Both the position numbers and the translations under genes were made by a program. The notes below the pieces were generated by a model, which was given only the letters and a program-made list of their open reading frames with translations, did no database searches and was not told the origin of the DNA. A stretch of DNA of 64,000 nt from JAENWD01 sp963796915 (lineage in GTDB: Bacteria > Acidobacteriota > Vicinamibacteria > Vicinamibacterales > JAENWD01), in contig CAWCNI010000004.1 of NCBI GenBank assembly GCA_963796915.1, positions 2,232,001 to 2,296,000 on the forward strand, in the 5' to 3' direction. Of the stretch, positions 18,026 to 26,611 are shown in pieces. Numbering within the stretch: position 1 is the first letter of the stretch; the number at the start of each line of letters is the position of its first letter.

Positions 18026-18669
18026 GAGGCGTTATGCATGCACGTCCTGCGCGCCATCTGACGGGAGTCGTCCTCGCGGTCTCACTCACAATCGGACCTG
18101 CAGCGTTGCAGGCTCAGTCAGCCGCTCAGGCGGCTGCGACATGCACCCGCCCGCCGAATACCTGTCCTCCACAGACGTCGGGCCTCGGCTTTACTACCCT
18201 CAGCATCATCAACGCCGACGAGCACGGCGTGAAAACCTGCAAGTTCGCCGACCATAGACTCGACCGGCTGGAGACCTACATCGGCTCCGACGGGTCGTGG
18301 CAGCTGTGCAACGCATGCGATCTGCCGGCGGAAGTAGTGCTGGACACCTGGGACGACAGCGCCTGGGGGTCGCACTTCGAAGCCACGTCTCCGCTGCCAA
18401 ATCTGGATGGGTCGGTCTCCACAACGATCGGTTGCCATGACACCGGCGCGATAGACGCCCGTCGCGCGAAAGACGAGGGCCGGTTCAACTACAAGGCGCA
18501 TGTCAGGCTCACCGCCACATCCTCGTTCAGCGACACCATCGATCCGCAGCTGCAGATCAAGCGCGGCGGCGGCCTCTTCCGCAAGATGATGATGCTCGGT
18601 GCGCATCTGCTCTCGCTGCTGCTGGGCGTTCTCCTCGGCTATCTGCTGGGGCGTCGGCGACAAGCCTGA
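18022..18669 (+). CDS. Exported protein with C-terminal membrane anchor, unknown family
   Basis: The start ATG overlaps the kinase stop (ATGA), so translation is probably coupled and the two likely work together. The 215-residue product has a signal peptide (residues about 12-32), six cysteines in the exported region (CTRPPNTCPP, KTCKF, LCNACD, IGCHD), and a C-terminal membrane span with a basic tail (LLSLLLGVLLGYLLGRRRQA). The layout suggests a periplasmic domain tethered to the inner membrane, possibly a ligand or partner of the kinase's TPR region. I recognise no named family. An ATG at 18034 is an alternative start. Confidence 0.7.
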   Translation: MRGVMHARPARHLTGVVLAVSLTIGPAALQAQSAAQAAATCTRPPNTCPPQTSGLGFTTLSIINADEHGVKTCKFADHRLDRLETYIGSDGSWQLCNACDLPAEVVLDTWDDSAWGSHFEATSPLPNLDGSVSTTIGCHDTGAIDARRAKDEGRFNYKAHVRLTATSSFSDTIDPQLQIKRGGGLFRKMMMLGAHLLSLLLGVLLGYLLGRRRQA

Positions 18670-18969
18670 GGCGAATCGGGCTGCGCTAAGGATGCACTCG
18701 TACGCGCCCGCTCCTCCCGGCCGATGACCGGAGACGAGCGGGCGCAATCGAGTCGAGCCGTCGAACTTACAAGGTCGCCGGCAGATAGGGGACCTGTCGG
18801 AATCGGATTTCGCTGCTGAGGCCTGGGAGGGTCAATGCGGGGTGCGCTGAGCTTCGCTTGTGAGGCGATCTGAACCCCTCTTCCGCCACGGTAGAGCGTG
18901 AGTGTGGAACAGTAACGGGGCAGCCGACGTCTACCGGCTCAGACCACCCTCGTCGCAGGAGACCGATCC
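18670..18969. other. Intergenic region with terminator-like hairpin
   Basis: About 300 bp without a convincing gene. The main structure is the hairpin at 18704-18745. The rest shows no RNA gene pattern that I can support; a purine-rich GCAGGAGA lies just before the GTG start of the next gene. Confidence 0.5.
18704..18745 (+). terminator. Hairpin after the kinase operon
   Basis: GCGCCCGCTC (18704-18713) pairs with GAGCGGGCGC (18736-18745), and the enclosed sequence can add a few CCGG pairs. It follows the membrane-anchored protein gene by about 35 bp; there is no U-tract. Confidence 0.55.
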
Positions 18970-19641
18970 GTGGATCCCATACTGCCCGTCCACGTCGCCG
19001 CTGCCTCGGTTGGCCTGCTGTCGGGCGCGGTTGCGCTCACCGCCGCCAAGGGGCGCTGGTTGCATCGCAAGAGCGGCATCGTGTTCGTCTACGCCATGAT
19101 CGCCATGTGCGTCTCGGCGGTGGCGGCCGCGATTGCCAGGGGCCAGGCGACCAATGTGATCGCCGGGTCGTTGACGGCGTATCTGGTGCTCACGGGCCTG
19201 ATGACGGTGCGTCGGCCGTCCGCAGGATCACGCTGGTGGGATCTCGGCCTGATGCTCATGGCACTGACGCTGGCCGCAATCACGATCACCGCCGGCCTGT
19301 CTGCAATCGCCAGTCCGAGCGGTAAGGCCTTCGGCTTTCCGCCCGCTCCGTTCTTTCTGTTTGGCGTGCTCGCCTTGTCTGGCGGGGCCGGCGACCTCCG
19401 CATGATCCGGCGGGGACCGTCGCGCGGCGCACGCCGACTGGCGCGGCACTTGTGGCGCATGTGCATGGCGCTGTTCATCGCCGCCGCGTCGTTCTTCTCC
19501 ATCCGCTCACGGGTGGCCACAGTCTTCCCGGCCGCGCTGACAGGCCCGGCACTACGCGCGCTTCCGGTGCTGCTGGTGCTGGCGGCGATGTGCTACTGGC
19601 TCGTGCGTCTTCGCTGGCGTGCGATTCCTGTCCGCGCCTGA
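18970..19641 (+). CDS. Polytopic membrane protein (DUF2306-like)
   Basis: The 223-residue product starts at GTG 18970 after GCAGGAGA. It has about six or seven hydrophobic spans: residues about 3-25, 36-56, 65-80, 92-112, 125-142, 165-180 and 195-215. The opening PVHVAAASVGLLSGAVALTA with HRKSGIVFVYAM nearby recalls DUF2306-type membrane proteins, which begin with a conserved His span and a second 'H+xxG' motif. Function is unknown. It stands alone, converging on the TonB receptor gene. Confidence 0.7.
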   Translation: MDPILPVHVAAASVGLLSGAVALTAAKGRWLHRKSGIVFVYAMIAMCVSAVAAAIARGQATNVIAGSLTAYLVLTGLMTVRRPSAGSRWWDLGLMLMALTLAAITITAGLSAIASPSGKAFGFPPAPFFLFGVLALSGGAGDLRMIRRGPSRGARRLARHLWRMCMALFIAAASFFSIRSRVATVFPAALTGPALRALPVLLVLAAMCYWLVRLRWRAIPVRA

Positions 19642-19769
19642 CACGTCGCTCGATTGCCTGGTCTTCACGCGAACGACGGCGAGGATCGCGCCCGCAGTGC
19701 AAGAACGATTTTCCGCCGACGCCAAAAGCTGAGAGCCCTGACCGACGGGACGGTCGGACTCAGCCCACG

Positions 19770-19807
19770 CCCCGATCGCGCACGCGGTGTCGCGGGCACG
19801 ATCGGGG
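19770..19807. terminator. Bidirectional terminator-like hairpin
   Basis: CCCCGATCG (19770-19778) and CGATCGGGG (19799-19807) form a perfect 9-bp stem between the convergent membrane-protein and TonB-receptor genes; the 20-nt loop can itself fold weakly. Confidence 0.6.
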
Positions 19808-19824
19808 CAATCACAGACCCACGC

Positions 19825-22800
19825 TCAGAACGTCAGCTTCGCGCCGATCTGCCACCACCGTGGCAACTGCTGGCTGATCGCCTTGCCGAACCCACCTGAC
19901 GAGAGGTCGTTGCTCAGATACAGGTTGTCGTAGTTGAACAGGTTGTAGATCTCGAAGCGGATCTGGAAGTTCAGACGCCCGCCAATCGGCGTGCTCTTGA
20001 ACGCCGCCAGATCGACTTCAGAGAAACCGGGCTGCCGGAACTGTTGCGGCTTCTCGTTGCCGTTGGTGCCCGGCGTGGGCGCGGTGAATTGTCCCGGCGT
20101 GAACACGCCATTCAGATACGCGTCATGCGATCGCTGCATGTCGTAGCTGGTGACGTTCGGGTAGTCCAGGTTGTCGCCGTCCGCGTTGTAGTCGCCCCCG
20201 GCGGTGAACGGCGCCGTGGTGATGACTGTCATCGGGTACCCCGACTGCTGGACGCTGATGACGCTGACACCCCAACCGGCCGTCAGGACGCCGACGGCCC
20301 CCTTCCCGCCGTTCATGCCGGGCAGCTCGTAGTTCATCGTGAGCGAGAACCGGTTGGGCACGTCCCACGGCGACGGCCCGTAGAACTGGTGAGGATTCAG
20401 CGCCGTCGGGTAGTTGCCGGCGTCGTCCTTCGAGCTCGATCGCGTGTAGGACACGTCGAAGAAGGCCCGTCTCCCCCGCCCCCTCAGATCGAAGGTCACT
20501 CCGTTGTAGTTGGCGACGCGATCGTTGTCCGCGTAGGAGATCGCGCCGAAGCTGGGATTGAGCCGCGTCGGCGGCGAGCCTGGCGGCTTGTTGAGCAGGT
20601 CGCCAGGCAGCGCGTTGATGTCCACGCCATAGCTGACAAGACCTGCCGCATTGCCGTTGCCCACAAGGTTGGCGGAGTGAGAGCCGCTGTAGAGCACCGA
20701 GGCCGACAGGTTGTTGTTGATCCGGTGCTCCAGCGAGGCTGTCGCGATATACGCGGTCGGAGACTTCAAGTCAGGATTGATCCCGCCGATCGGCGCGGCG
20801 GCACCGGCGATGCCCCCACTCGCGTCGAGGCACGGGGCTGTCGGACACAACGTGGATCCAGCCAGGCTCGGGAACGTGAACCCGAACGGCGGTGTGCTGC
20901 TGTTGCCCTGCACGAAGACCGGCGGAGTCGACGAGCCGGCAAAGAACGTCGGCAGGATCAGGCCCGGCGGATTGCCGCGGAACTCTTCCTGCACGTTGGC
21001 CTGCGTCAGCCAGTTCGCGTAGACCCCGAACCCGCCGCGCACGACCCAGTCGCCCTTGCCCGTGACGTCCCACGCCGTGCCAATCCGGGGATTGAACGCC
21101 TTCGGCGACTGATTGAGGGCGTTCTGCGTGGGCCGCGCGATGCCGCTGGCGACCTGATCCTGGAATGTCGAACCGGACCCGAGATAGAAATTGCCGAACA
21201 CCGTGGTGTCGCTGCGCGAGTAAGGATTGCCCTGATCGTCGTAGCGGAAGCCGAGCGTCACGGTGAGGTTGCGCCTGGCGGTCCAGGTGTCCTGCGCGAA
21301 CACGCCCCAGTTTCTCGAGGCCGCGTTCCATTCCCACAGCTTCTGCTGACCGGCGATCGGGTCGTACATCACGCCCCCTTCGGTGAGGGGCGCGTCCTGG
21401 GCGAGCGTCAGCAGGTTGTCGAAACTGAACTTCGGCTGCGACCACGGGCCCTGGAACGGCTCCACGTCGTCGCCGAACCAGCCCTCGTAACCGAACTTCA
21501 GCACGTGGGCGCCGCGGACGTGCGTCAGGACGTCGCGCCAGTGATAGTTGTGCTGAATGAAATCGCCCTGCGCGAAGCCGACCCCGTACCCGACCGAAAG
21601 CCCGGTCACCGAGATCGACGGAATCGTGAAATCGCCGGTCTCGCCCTGAACGCCCTCGATCCGGTTCTGGGCGAAGATCGTCTCGTTCAGCGTCGACGGA
21701 CTGAAGATGTGCGTGTAGTTGATCTGGAACGCCTGCTGGGTGGTGTGGTTCGTCGTCGAGAACTGCGGGATCACTGCCGGGCCGCCGTAGTGCAGGTTGG
21801 TCCAGAACGCGCTGCCGTAGAGACGGTCGGACTTGAACTGCTTGTCAATCCGCACGAAGTACTGATCGCCGTCGCGGAAATTGCTGGAATTGAAGACGCC
21901 GCTGTCGATGAGCGCCGTCGAGCACGGCAGGCCGTTGGTCGCGGCGGTGCCGCACGTGCCTGGAAATACGTCTGCGGCAGTCTTCGACACCCCCGTGACA
22001 GTCGCCGCGCTCGGCAGGTAGGTATTCAGGATCCTGGTCCCGAACGTGCCGGGATATGCCTGATTCGCCCACGTCGCGAACTGCTGATCGGGAAAGAACA
22101 ACGTCTGGTTGCCCGTCGACGCCGAGGACCGCAGTGGCTCGACGGCAAAAAAGAAGAAGAACTGCTTGTGCGGGACGATCGGACCGCCGACGGTGAAGGA
22201 CATGTTGTTGCTGTGGAACGGGTTGTATTCCTGATTCGGCGCCATGAAGACGGTCTTGGAATACATGCCCTGGTAGTTGAAGTAGTCGCTGATCAACCCG
22301 TGAAACTGCTCCGACCCCGACTTGGTCGTGCTCGCCATCTGAATGGAGCTGCCGCCGCCGTATTCCGATGAGAACGTGTTGACCTGGATGCTGGTCTCCT
22401 GGATCGCATCAGGGTTCGGTGTGAGATTGAGCACGCCCTGCCGGATGCCGCTGGTGACGTTGAGGCCGTCGATGATGAACTGGTTCGCGACGGTCCCCTG
22501 GCCATTCGCGCTGAGATCGACAGCTGTTTCGGTCGAGTAGTTGTCGACGCCCGATCCCGGCGTGCCGGCGCCTCCCGGCTGCCCGCCTCCCATCGTGCCC
22601 AACCCAGACACGCCTGGCGCCATGGTCGCAAGCGAGATGTAATTCCGGCCGGCGAGAGGCAGCACCGACAGCGAGTCGCTCTGCAGCGTCATCTGGTTCC
22701 GCGTCTCCGCGGTGTTGACGAGCGGCGTCACGCCGGTGACTGTCACCTGCTCCGTCAACGCGCCCACCTCGAGCGAGATCGGCACGCTGAGTGTCTGGTT

Positions 22801-23100
22801 GGTCAGCAGGACGACGCTGACTTCGGCCTTGCGAAAGCCCTGCGCCTCGGCGGTGATCTTGTATGGGCCGGGCGCGAGGCTCAGGAAGCGGTACGCCCCG
22901 GACCCGTCGGAGGTCGCCGTCGACGAGGCCTCGGTGGTGACGTTCACCAACGTCAGCGTGGCGTTGGCGATCTCCGCTCCGCTGGGATCCTGGACGACGC
23001 CTTGAATGTTGCCGGTGTACTGCGCGTAGCCGGCCCTGCAGGTGAGAAGAACGAGAAGGATAGCGCCGCAACCACTACGGACCAGGCGTTTGGTGCGCAT
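19825..23100 (-). CDS. Oar-like TonB-dependent receptor with carboxypeptidase-regulatory domain
   Basis: Outer-membrane receptor of about 1,091 residues. The ATG at 23098-23100 follows a GGGGGA ribosome-binding site and starts a signal peptide (about 30 residues). Residues about 32-115 form a carboxypeptidase-regulatory-like beta sandwich (GNIQGVVQDPSGAEIANATL), then a plug domain with ETRNQMTLQSDSLSVLPLAGRN, then a long beta-barrel rich in alternating aromatic strands and ending WQIGAKLTF, a C-terminal phenylalanine signature of outer-membrane barrels. Such receptors are abundant in Acidobacteriota and import oligosaccharides, peptides or siderophores using TonB energy. The upstream CRTAC1 and TPR genes run in the same direction. 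A palindrome lies beside its promoter. Confidence 0.93.
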   Translation of the reverse strand: MRTKRLVRSGCGAILLVLLTCRAGYAQYTGNIQGVVQDPSGAEIANATLTLVNVTTEASSTATSDGSGAYRFLSLAPGPYKITAEAQGFRKAEVSVVLLTNQTLSVPISLEVGALTEQVTVTGVTPLVNTAETRNQMTLQSDSLSVLPLAGRNYISLATMAPGVSGLGTMGGGQPGGAGTPGSGVDNYSTETAVDLSANGQGTVANQFIIDGLNVTSGIRQGVLNLTPNPDAIQETSIQVNTFSSEYGGGSSIQMASTTKSGSEQFHGLISDYFNYQGMYSKTVFMAPNQEYNPFHSNNMSFTVGGPIVPHKQFFFFFAVEPLRSSASTGNQTLFFPDQQFATWANQAYPGTFGTRILNTYLPSAATVTGVSKTAADVFPGTCGTAATNGLPCSTALIDSGVFNSSNFRDGDQYFVRIDKQFKSDRLYGSAFWTNLHYGGPAVIPQFSTTNHTTQQAFQINYTHIFSPSTLNETIFAQNRIEGVQGETGDFTIPSISVTGLSVGYGVGFAQGDFIQHNYHWRDVLTHVRGAHVLKFGYEGWFGDDVEPFQGPWSQPKFSFDNLLTLAQDAPLTEGGVMYDPIAGQQKLWEWNAASRNWGVFAQDTWTARRNLTVTLGFRYDDQGNPYSRSDTTVFGNFYLGSGSTFQDQVASGIARPTQNALNQSPKAFNPRIGTAWDVTGKGDWVVRGGFGVYANWLTQANVQEEFRGNPPGLILPTFFAGSSTPPVFVQGNSSTPPFGFTFPSLAGSTLCPTAPCLDASGGIAGAAAPIGGINPDLKSPTAYIATASLEHRINNNLSASVLYSGSHSANLVGNGNAAGLVSYGVDINALPGDLLNKPPGSPPTRLNPSFGAISYADNDRVANYNGVTFDLRGRGRRAFFDVSYTRSSSKDDAGNYPTALNPHQFYGPSPWDVPNRFSLTMNYELPGMNGGKGAVGVLTAGWGVSVISVQQSGYPMTVITTAPFTAGGDYNADGDNLDYPNVTSYDMQRSHDAYLNGVFTPGQFTAPTPGTNGNEKPQQFRQPGFSEVDLAAFKSTPIGGRLNFQIRFEIYNLFNYDNLYLSNDLSSGGFGKAISQQLPRWWQIGAKLTF

Positions 23101-23188
23101 GATTCCCCCGGATGTAAACGGTGGAACCGACGTTGCGCCCGTAGCCGGGGAGCAGGCCGCGGGCCCTGATATTGGGCCGAATCCGGCC

Positions 23189-23204
23189 CCGTGAACGTTC
23201 ACGG
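23189..23204. promoter_or_regulatory. Perfect 16-bp palindrome, candidate operator
   Basis: CCGTGAACGTTCACGG is fully palindromic with a central CG step, like operators bound by dimeric LacI/GalR-type repressors. It starts 13 bp downstream of the predicted -10 box of the TonB receptor and about 90 bp before its ATG, a position where a bound protein would block early transcription. Confidence 0.55.
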
Positions 23205-23216
23205 AACCGAGTATGG

Positions 23217-23245
23217 ACCGTAACGCCAAAGCCGGAGCGTGTCAA
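23217..23245 (-). promoter_or_regulatory. Sigma70-type promoter of the TonB receptor
   Basis: On the minus strand, TTGACA (23245-23240) and TACGGT (23222-23217) are separated by exactly 17 bp. It reads towards the receptor gene and lies in the 156-bp gap after the CRTAC1 gene, so the receptor probably has its own promoter. Confidence 0.6.
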
Positions 23246-23256
23246 GTAACGAATCC

Positions 23257-25023
23257 TTAGGAACGCTGCCAGCCTCTGTTCGTCACGATGCCTGCGCCTT
23301 CCCTCACTGTGACGAGCTGATTGGCCGGCACCCGCTTCAATGACTCGTGCAGGCCATTGGGCCAGTAGATGTCGATGTCGACGACGGCGGCGCTCCCGAG
23401 ACCAAAGTGCAGGCGCGGATCGTTGGAGGAATAGAAACTCGACTGGCTGACCACCGCCTGCGCGTGCGTGCGCTCGCCGGCCCGGACGAGCACGCGAGCC
23501 CCGATGGCGCTGCGGTTCGACTTCACGCCTTCGAGCTTCACTTTAATCCAGTGCCCGGCGCCGGTGACGTCGTTGCGGAGCAGCGACGGCGGCTCGTTCA
23601 GGTTGACGATGAGCACGTCGATGTCGCCGTCGTTGTCGAAGTCGCCGAAGGCGCAGCCGCGGCTGCAATGCGCGGCCGCGACGCCGGGCCCGGCGGCCTC
23701 CTGCAGTTCCTCGAAGACGTGATTGCCGAGATTGCGAAAGACCGCGCGCGGCGTCTTCGCGGGATAGAGCGGCAGCTTGTGCTCGACGTCGGGATAGACA
23801 TTGCCCGTCACCAGGAAGATGTCGGGGGCGCCGTCGTTGTCGAGATCGACAATCGCGGCGCCCCAGCCGACGTACCGGGTCTCGACGCCGATCCGTGACG
23901 CGCGCGTCACCTCGTCGAAGTTCCCGCTGCCGTCGTTGTGATAGAGGCCGCTGGCGTCATCGGCAAAATGGGTCTTGAACAGGTCGAGATGCCCGTCCGC
24001 GTCGTAGTCGCCGATGCCGACGCCCATGCCAGCCTGCTCTCCCCCGTCGTCGCTCAGCGACACACCGCGCAGGACGCCTTCCTCGCGAAAGGTGCCGTCG
24101 CGGTTGTTCATGAACAGCAGGCTGGGCGTGGAGTCGCAGGCGACATAGATGTCGGGCCAGCCGTCTTCGTCGAGGTCGGCGGCGACCACTGTCATGCCGT
24201 AGGACTTCGCCGAGGCCGAAATGCCAGCCTCCTGGCTGACGTCGGTGAAGGTCCCGTCCCCGTTGTTCCGGTAGAGCGTGTGCGTGCCGGGTGGCAGGCC
24301 GCGCGGTCCGCACACGACCGGAATGCCCTTCCAGTTGCAATTCGTGTTGTCGCCCGGCACGGGCGCGTGTTCAAGGGAGAAGTGCACGTAGTTGGAGACG
24401 AACAGATCGAGGTGGCCGTCGCGGTTGTAGTCGAGAAAACTGCAACCGGCGCCCCAGCGCGGCTGGGGGCTCGTCAACCCGGCGGCGGCTGTCACGTCGG
24501 TGAAGGTGCCGTCGCCGTTGTTGCGATACAACCGGTTCTGGCCGAAGTACGTGCAGAACAAGTCGTCGAAGCCGTCGTTGTTGTAGTCCCCGACGCACAC
24601 CGCCGACGCCCAGCCGACGGCCTTCAGTCCCGCCTTGTCGGTGACATCGGTGAACGTCCCGTCGCGATTGTTCTTGTACAACCGGTTGCCGGCGCCCTCC
24701 GGCGCACCCTCCAGCCGGGTGCCGCCCAGCAGGAAGATGTCCATCCAGCCGTCGTTGTCGTAGTCGACAAACGCGCAGCCACAGCCGATGGTCTCGAGAA
24801 TGTATTTCTGCTGCTCCAGGGCACCGTAGAGGACCGGCGCCGTCAGCCCGGCGGCGGCGGCGACATCCACGAAGCGCGCGTCGAACGGACGGCCGGAAGG
24901 CGCGCCCCGCGCCACCGGCTTCGTCGTGTGGCTGGCGATGCCCTGCGCCAGCGCGCGTCCGGCCGCGACGGACATCGTCGAGCCGAGCGAGAGCTGGACG
25001 AAGGCGCGGCGCGTCAGTCTCAT
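23257..25023 (-). CDS. CRTAC1-type FG-GAP/VCBS repeat protein with ASPIC/UnbV domain
   Basis: 588 residues with a Tat-type signal (LTRRAFVQLSLGSTM ... ALAQ). At least seven FG-GAP/VCBS repeats follow, seen as calcium-binding DxDNDG-type loops: DYDNDGWMD, DYNNDGFDD, DYNRDGHLD, DLDEDGWPD, DYDADGHLD, DLDNDGAPD and DFDNDGDID. Together they should form a beta-propeller. The C-terminal region (VDIDIYWPNGLHESLKRV) is the ASPIC/UnbV module. These proteins are exported and bind calcium; their exact role in Acidobacteriota is not known, but they recur beside TPR proteins and Oar-like receptors, as here. Only 9 bp separate it from the upstream TPR gene. Confidence 0.92.
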   Translation of the reverse strand: MRLTRRAFVQLSLGSTMSVAAGRALAQGIASHTTKPVARGAPSGRPFDARFVDVAAAAGLTAPVLYGALEQQKYILETIGCGCAFVDYDNDGWMDIFLLGGTRLEGAPEGAGNRLYKNNRDGTFTDVTDKAGLKAVGWASAVCVGDYNNDGFDDLFCTYFGQNRLYRNNGDGTFTDVTAAAGLTSPQPRWGAGCSFLDYNRDGHLDLFVSNYVHFSLEHAPVPGDNTNCNWKGIPVVCGPRGLPPGTHTLYRNNGDGTFTDVSQEAGISASAKSYGMTVVAADLDEDGWPDIYVACDSTPSLLFMNNRDGTFREEGVLRGVSLSDDGGEQAGMGVGIGDYDADGHLDLFKTHFADDASGLYHNDGSGNFDEVTRASRIGVETRYVGWGAAIVDLDNDGAPDIFLVTGNVYPDVEHKLPLYPAKTPRAVFRNLGNHVFEELQEAAGPGVAAAHCSRGCAFGDFDNDGDIDVLIVNLNEPPSLLRNDVTGAGHWIKVKLEGVKSNRSAIGARVLVRAGERTHAQAVVSQSSFYSSNDPRLHFGLGSAAVVDIDIYWPNGLHESLKRVPANQLVTVREGAGIVTNRGWQRS

Positions 25024-25032
25024 GGGGCAGGG

Positions 25033-26539
25033 TTACTGATGCGGCGCGGGCTCGGGGTTCCGATCGCCTTCTATCAGCTTGAACCGGTATTGCTGACGTT
25101 CCTTCTCGGCAGCCTGCTCGCGCAAGACGGCCAGACGCTTGAGCAAATCGGGAATCTCCTCTTTCTGGCCAGACTTCCGCAGTGCCTGAATCAGCCGATA
25201 CACCGCGGTCTGGTCATTCGGGTCGCTGGCCAGTGCCTTCCGGCACTGATCGATGGCGGCCTGAGTCTGCCCGGACTGGAGATAGAGCTTGGCGAGCACG
25301 CCGTGTGCCGCGGCAAGCGATGGCCGGAGCGCAATCGCTTTTTGCGCTGACGCGACTGCCGTCTTGAACGCGGGCGTCCCAGGATCCGGTCCCTGCTGGG
25401 CGAGGATGTCCGCACGGACGTACAGCAGCAGCGGATCATCCGGCTTGTGGACAAGTTTCTGCTGGACCGTGGCAAGCGCCCGATCCAGGTCGTTCGCCTG
25501 CACAGCGGCAAGCCCCTGGGCGGCAGAGCTCAAACTCTGGCTCGGATCGAGGACAGTGGCCTTCTCGAAATCGGCCTCGGCCTTGTCGTACTCCGCCAGC
25601 TGCACGTAGAGCACACCCCGGGCCAGATAAAGGGGCGCGGCCTGCGGCTGCAGGGTGAGCCCGTCGTTGATGACGTTGATGCCGACCTGAAACGACTGGT
25701 GGGCGAACGCGATGCTGGCGAAATCGACGTAGAGGTTGGTGTTCCGTGGATCGAGCAGGATGGCCTGCCGGAGGGTGCTGACCGCGCGGGCGGTGTCGCC
25801 GCTTTCTTCGGTACGCGCTCGACGCGAGCTCGAGCGTCTCCGCGTCGGCCTTTCCGCCCTCGATGACTGGCGTCAGCGTGACCAGGGCGTCCTGCGGCTT
25901 CTGCGCCATGAGCTGGATCGACGCGAGCAGGCGGCGCTCGCGTGCGTCCGCCGGCTGAAGGGCGACGGTACGCTGAAAGACGCCAATCGCGGCGTCGAAT
26001 CGCTTCATCCTCACCAGGCAGGTGCCGTAGGCGTGCAGCGCGTCGAGCTCGGAATCGAGGAGCGCGCCTGCCCGCTCGAAATGGCCGACGGCCGCCGGGC
26101 AGTTGCCGTCTCTGTATGCGAGGACCGCGAGCATGGCGTGGCTCGTCGGGTCGTCCGGCCGCAGCTTCACCAGCCGATCGAGGAGCGGCACGGCCTCCCG
26201 GCTGCCGCCCTGGTAGTAGAGCTGAGCGGCGCCTTCGAGCGCCGGGACGTAGTCGGGCGAGAGCGTCAGCGCCTGGCGAAACGACTTCAACGCGCCGCTC
26301 GTGTCGCCCGTGCGCGACAACGCGATGCCCTGCAGCGTCCAGACCTGCGCGTCGCCAGGTGACACCTTCAACGCCGCGCGGCTGAGCTCTACCGCCTTCG
26401 CGAAATCGCGAGCGCGCAGCGCCGAGCTGATCGCGTCGATTTGCCCGCCCGTCGTCGCGGCCGTGGTCGTGACCACACAGGCTGCAATTGCCATCGCACG
26501 CGTCGCGCGGCGCCAGCGGATCAGTGCCCGTGACGCCAT
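25033..26539 (-). pseudogene. Exported TPR protein, interrupted by a +1 frameshift
   Basis: The ATG at 26537-26539 starts a signal-like segment (MAIAACVVTTTAATTGG). TPR units run through the whole product: for example AKAVELSRAALKVSPGDAQV, GALKSFRQALTLSPDYVPAL, AVGHFERAGALLDSELDAL and AAIGVFQRTVALQPADARE. At about 25810 the frame breaks after ELASSAY: removing one C (TACCGAA to TACGAA) restores EESGDTARAVSTLRQAILLD and the repeats continue to the stop at 25033. The restored product is 501 residues. The gene is directly upstream of the CRTAC1 gene and probably forms an operon with it. As it stands, translation would end in a scrambled tail and lose the C-terminal third. Confidence 0.85.
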
Positions 26540-26547
26540 CGGCCAAT

Positions 26548-26576
26548 TTGACAAGGCTTCACCACGCGCTTATATC
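26548..26576 (+). promoter_or_regulatory. Consensus-like promoter of the GH127-like gene
   Basis: TTGACA (26548-26553), 17-bp spacer, TATATC (26571-26576), followed by the AGGAGG ribosome-binding site before ATG 26612. It occupies the 72-bp divergent gap and overlaps the first codons' upstream side of the TPR gene. Confidence 0.7.
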
Positions 26577-26611
26577 GTACAGAGGCCGGGCGCCGTTAAC
26601 CAGGAGGTGCC

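Noticed and set aside
20044..22371. 775-residue plus-strand open frame
   Set aside because: Antisense to the TonB receptor; high GC removes stop codons from the opposite strand, and the translation is Arg/Val/His-rich without domains.
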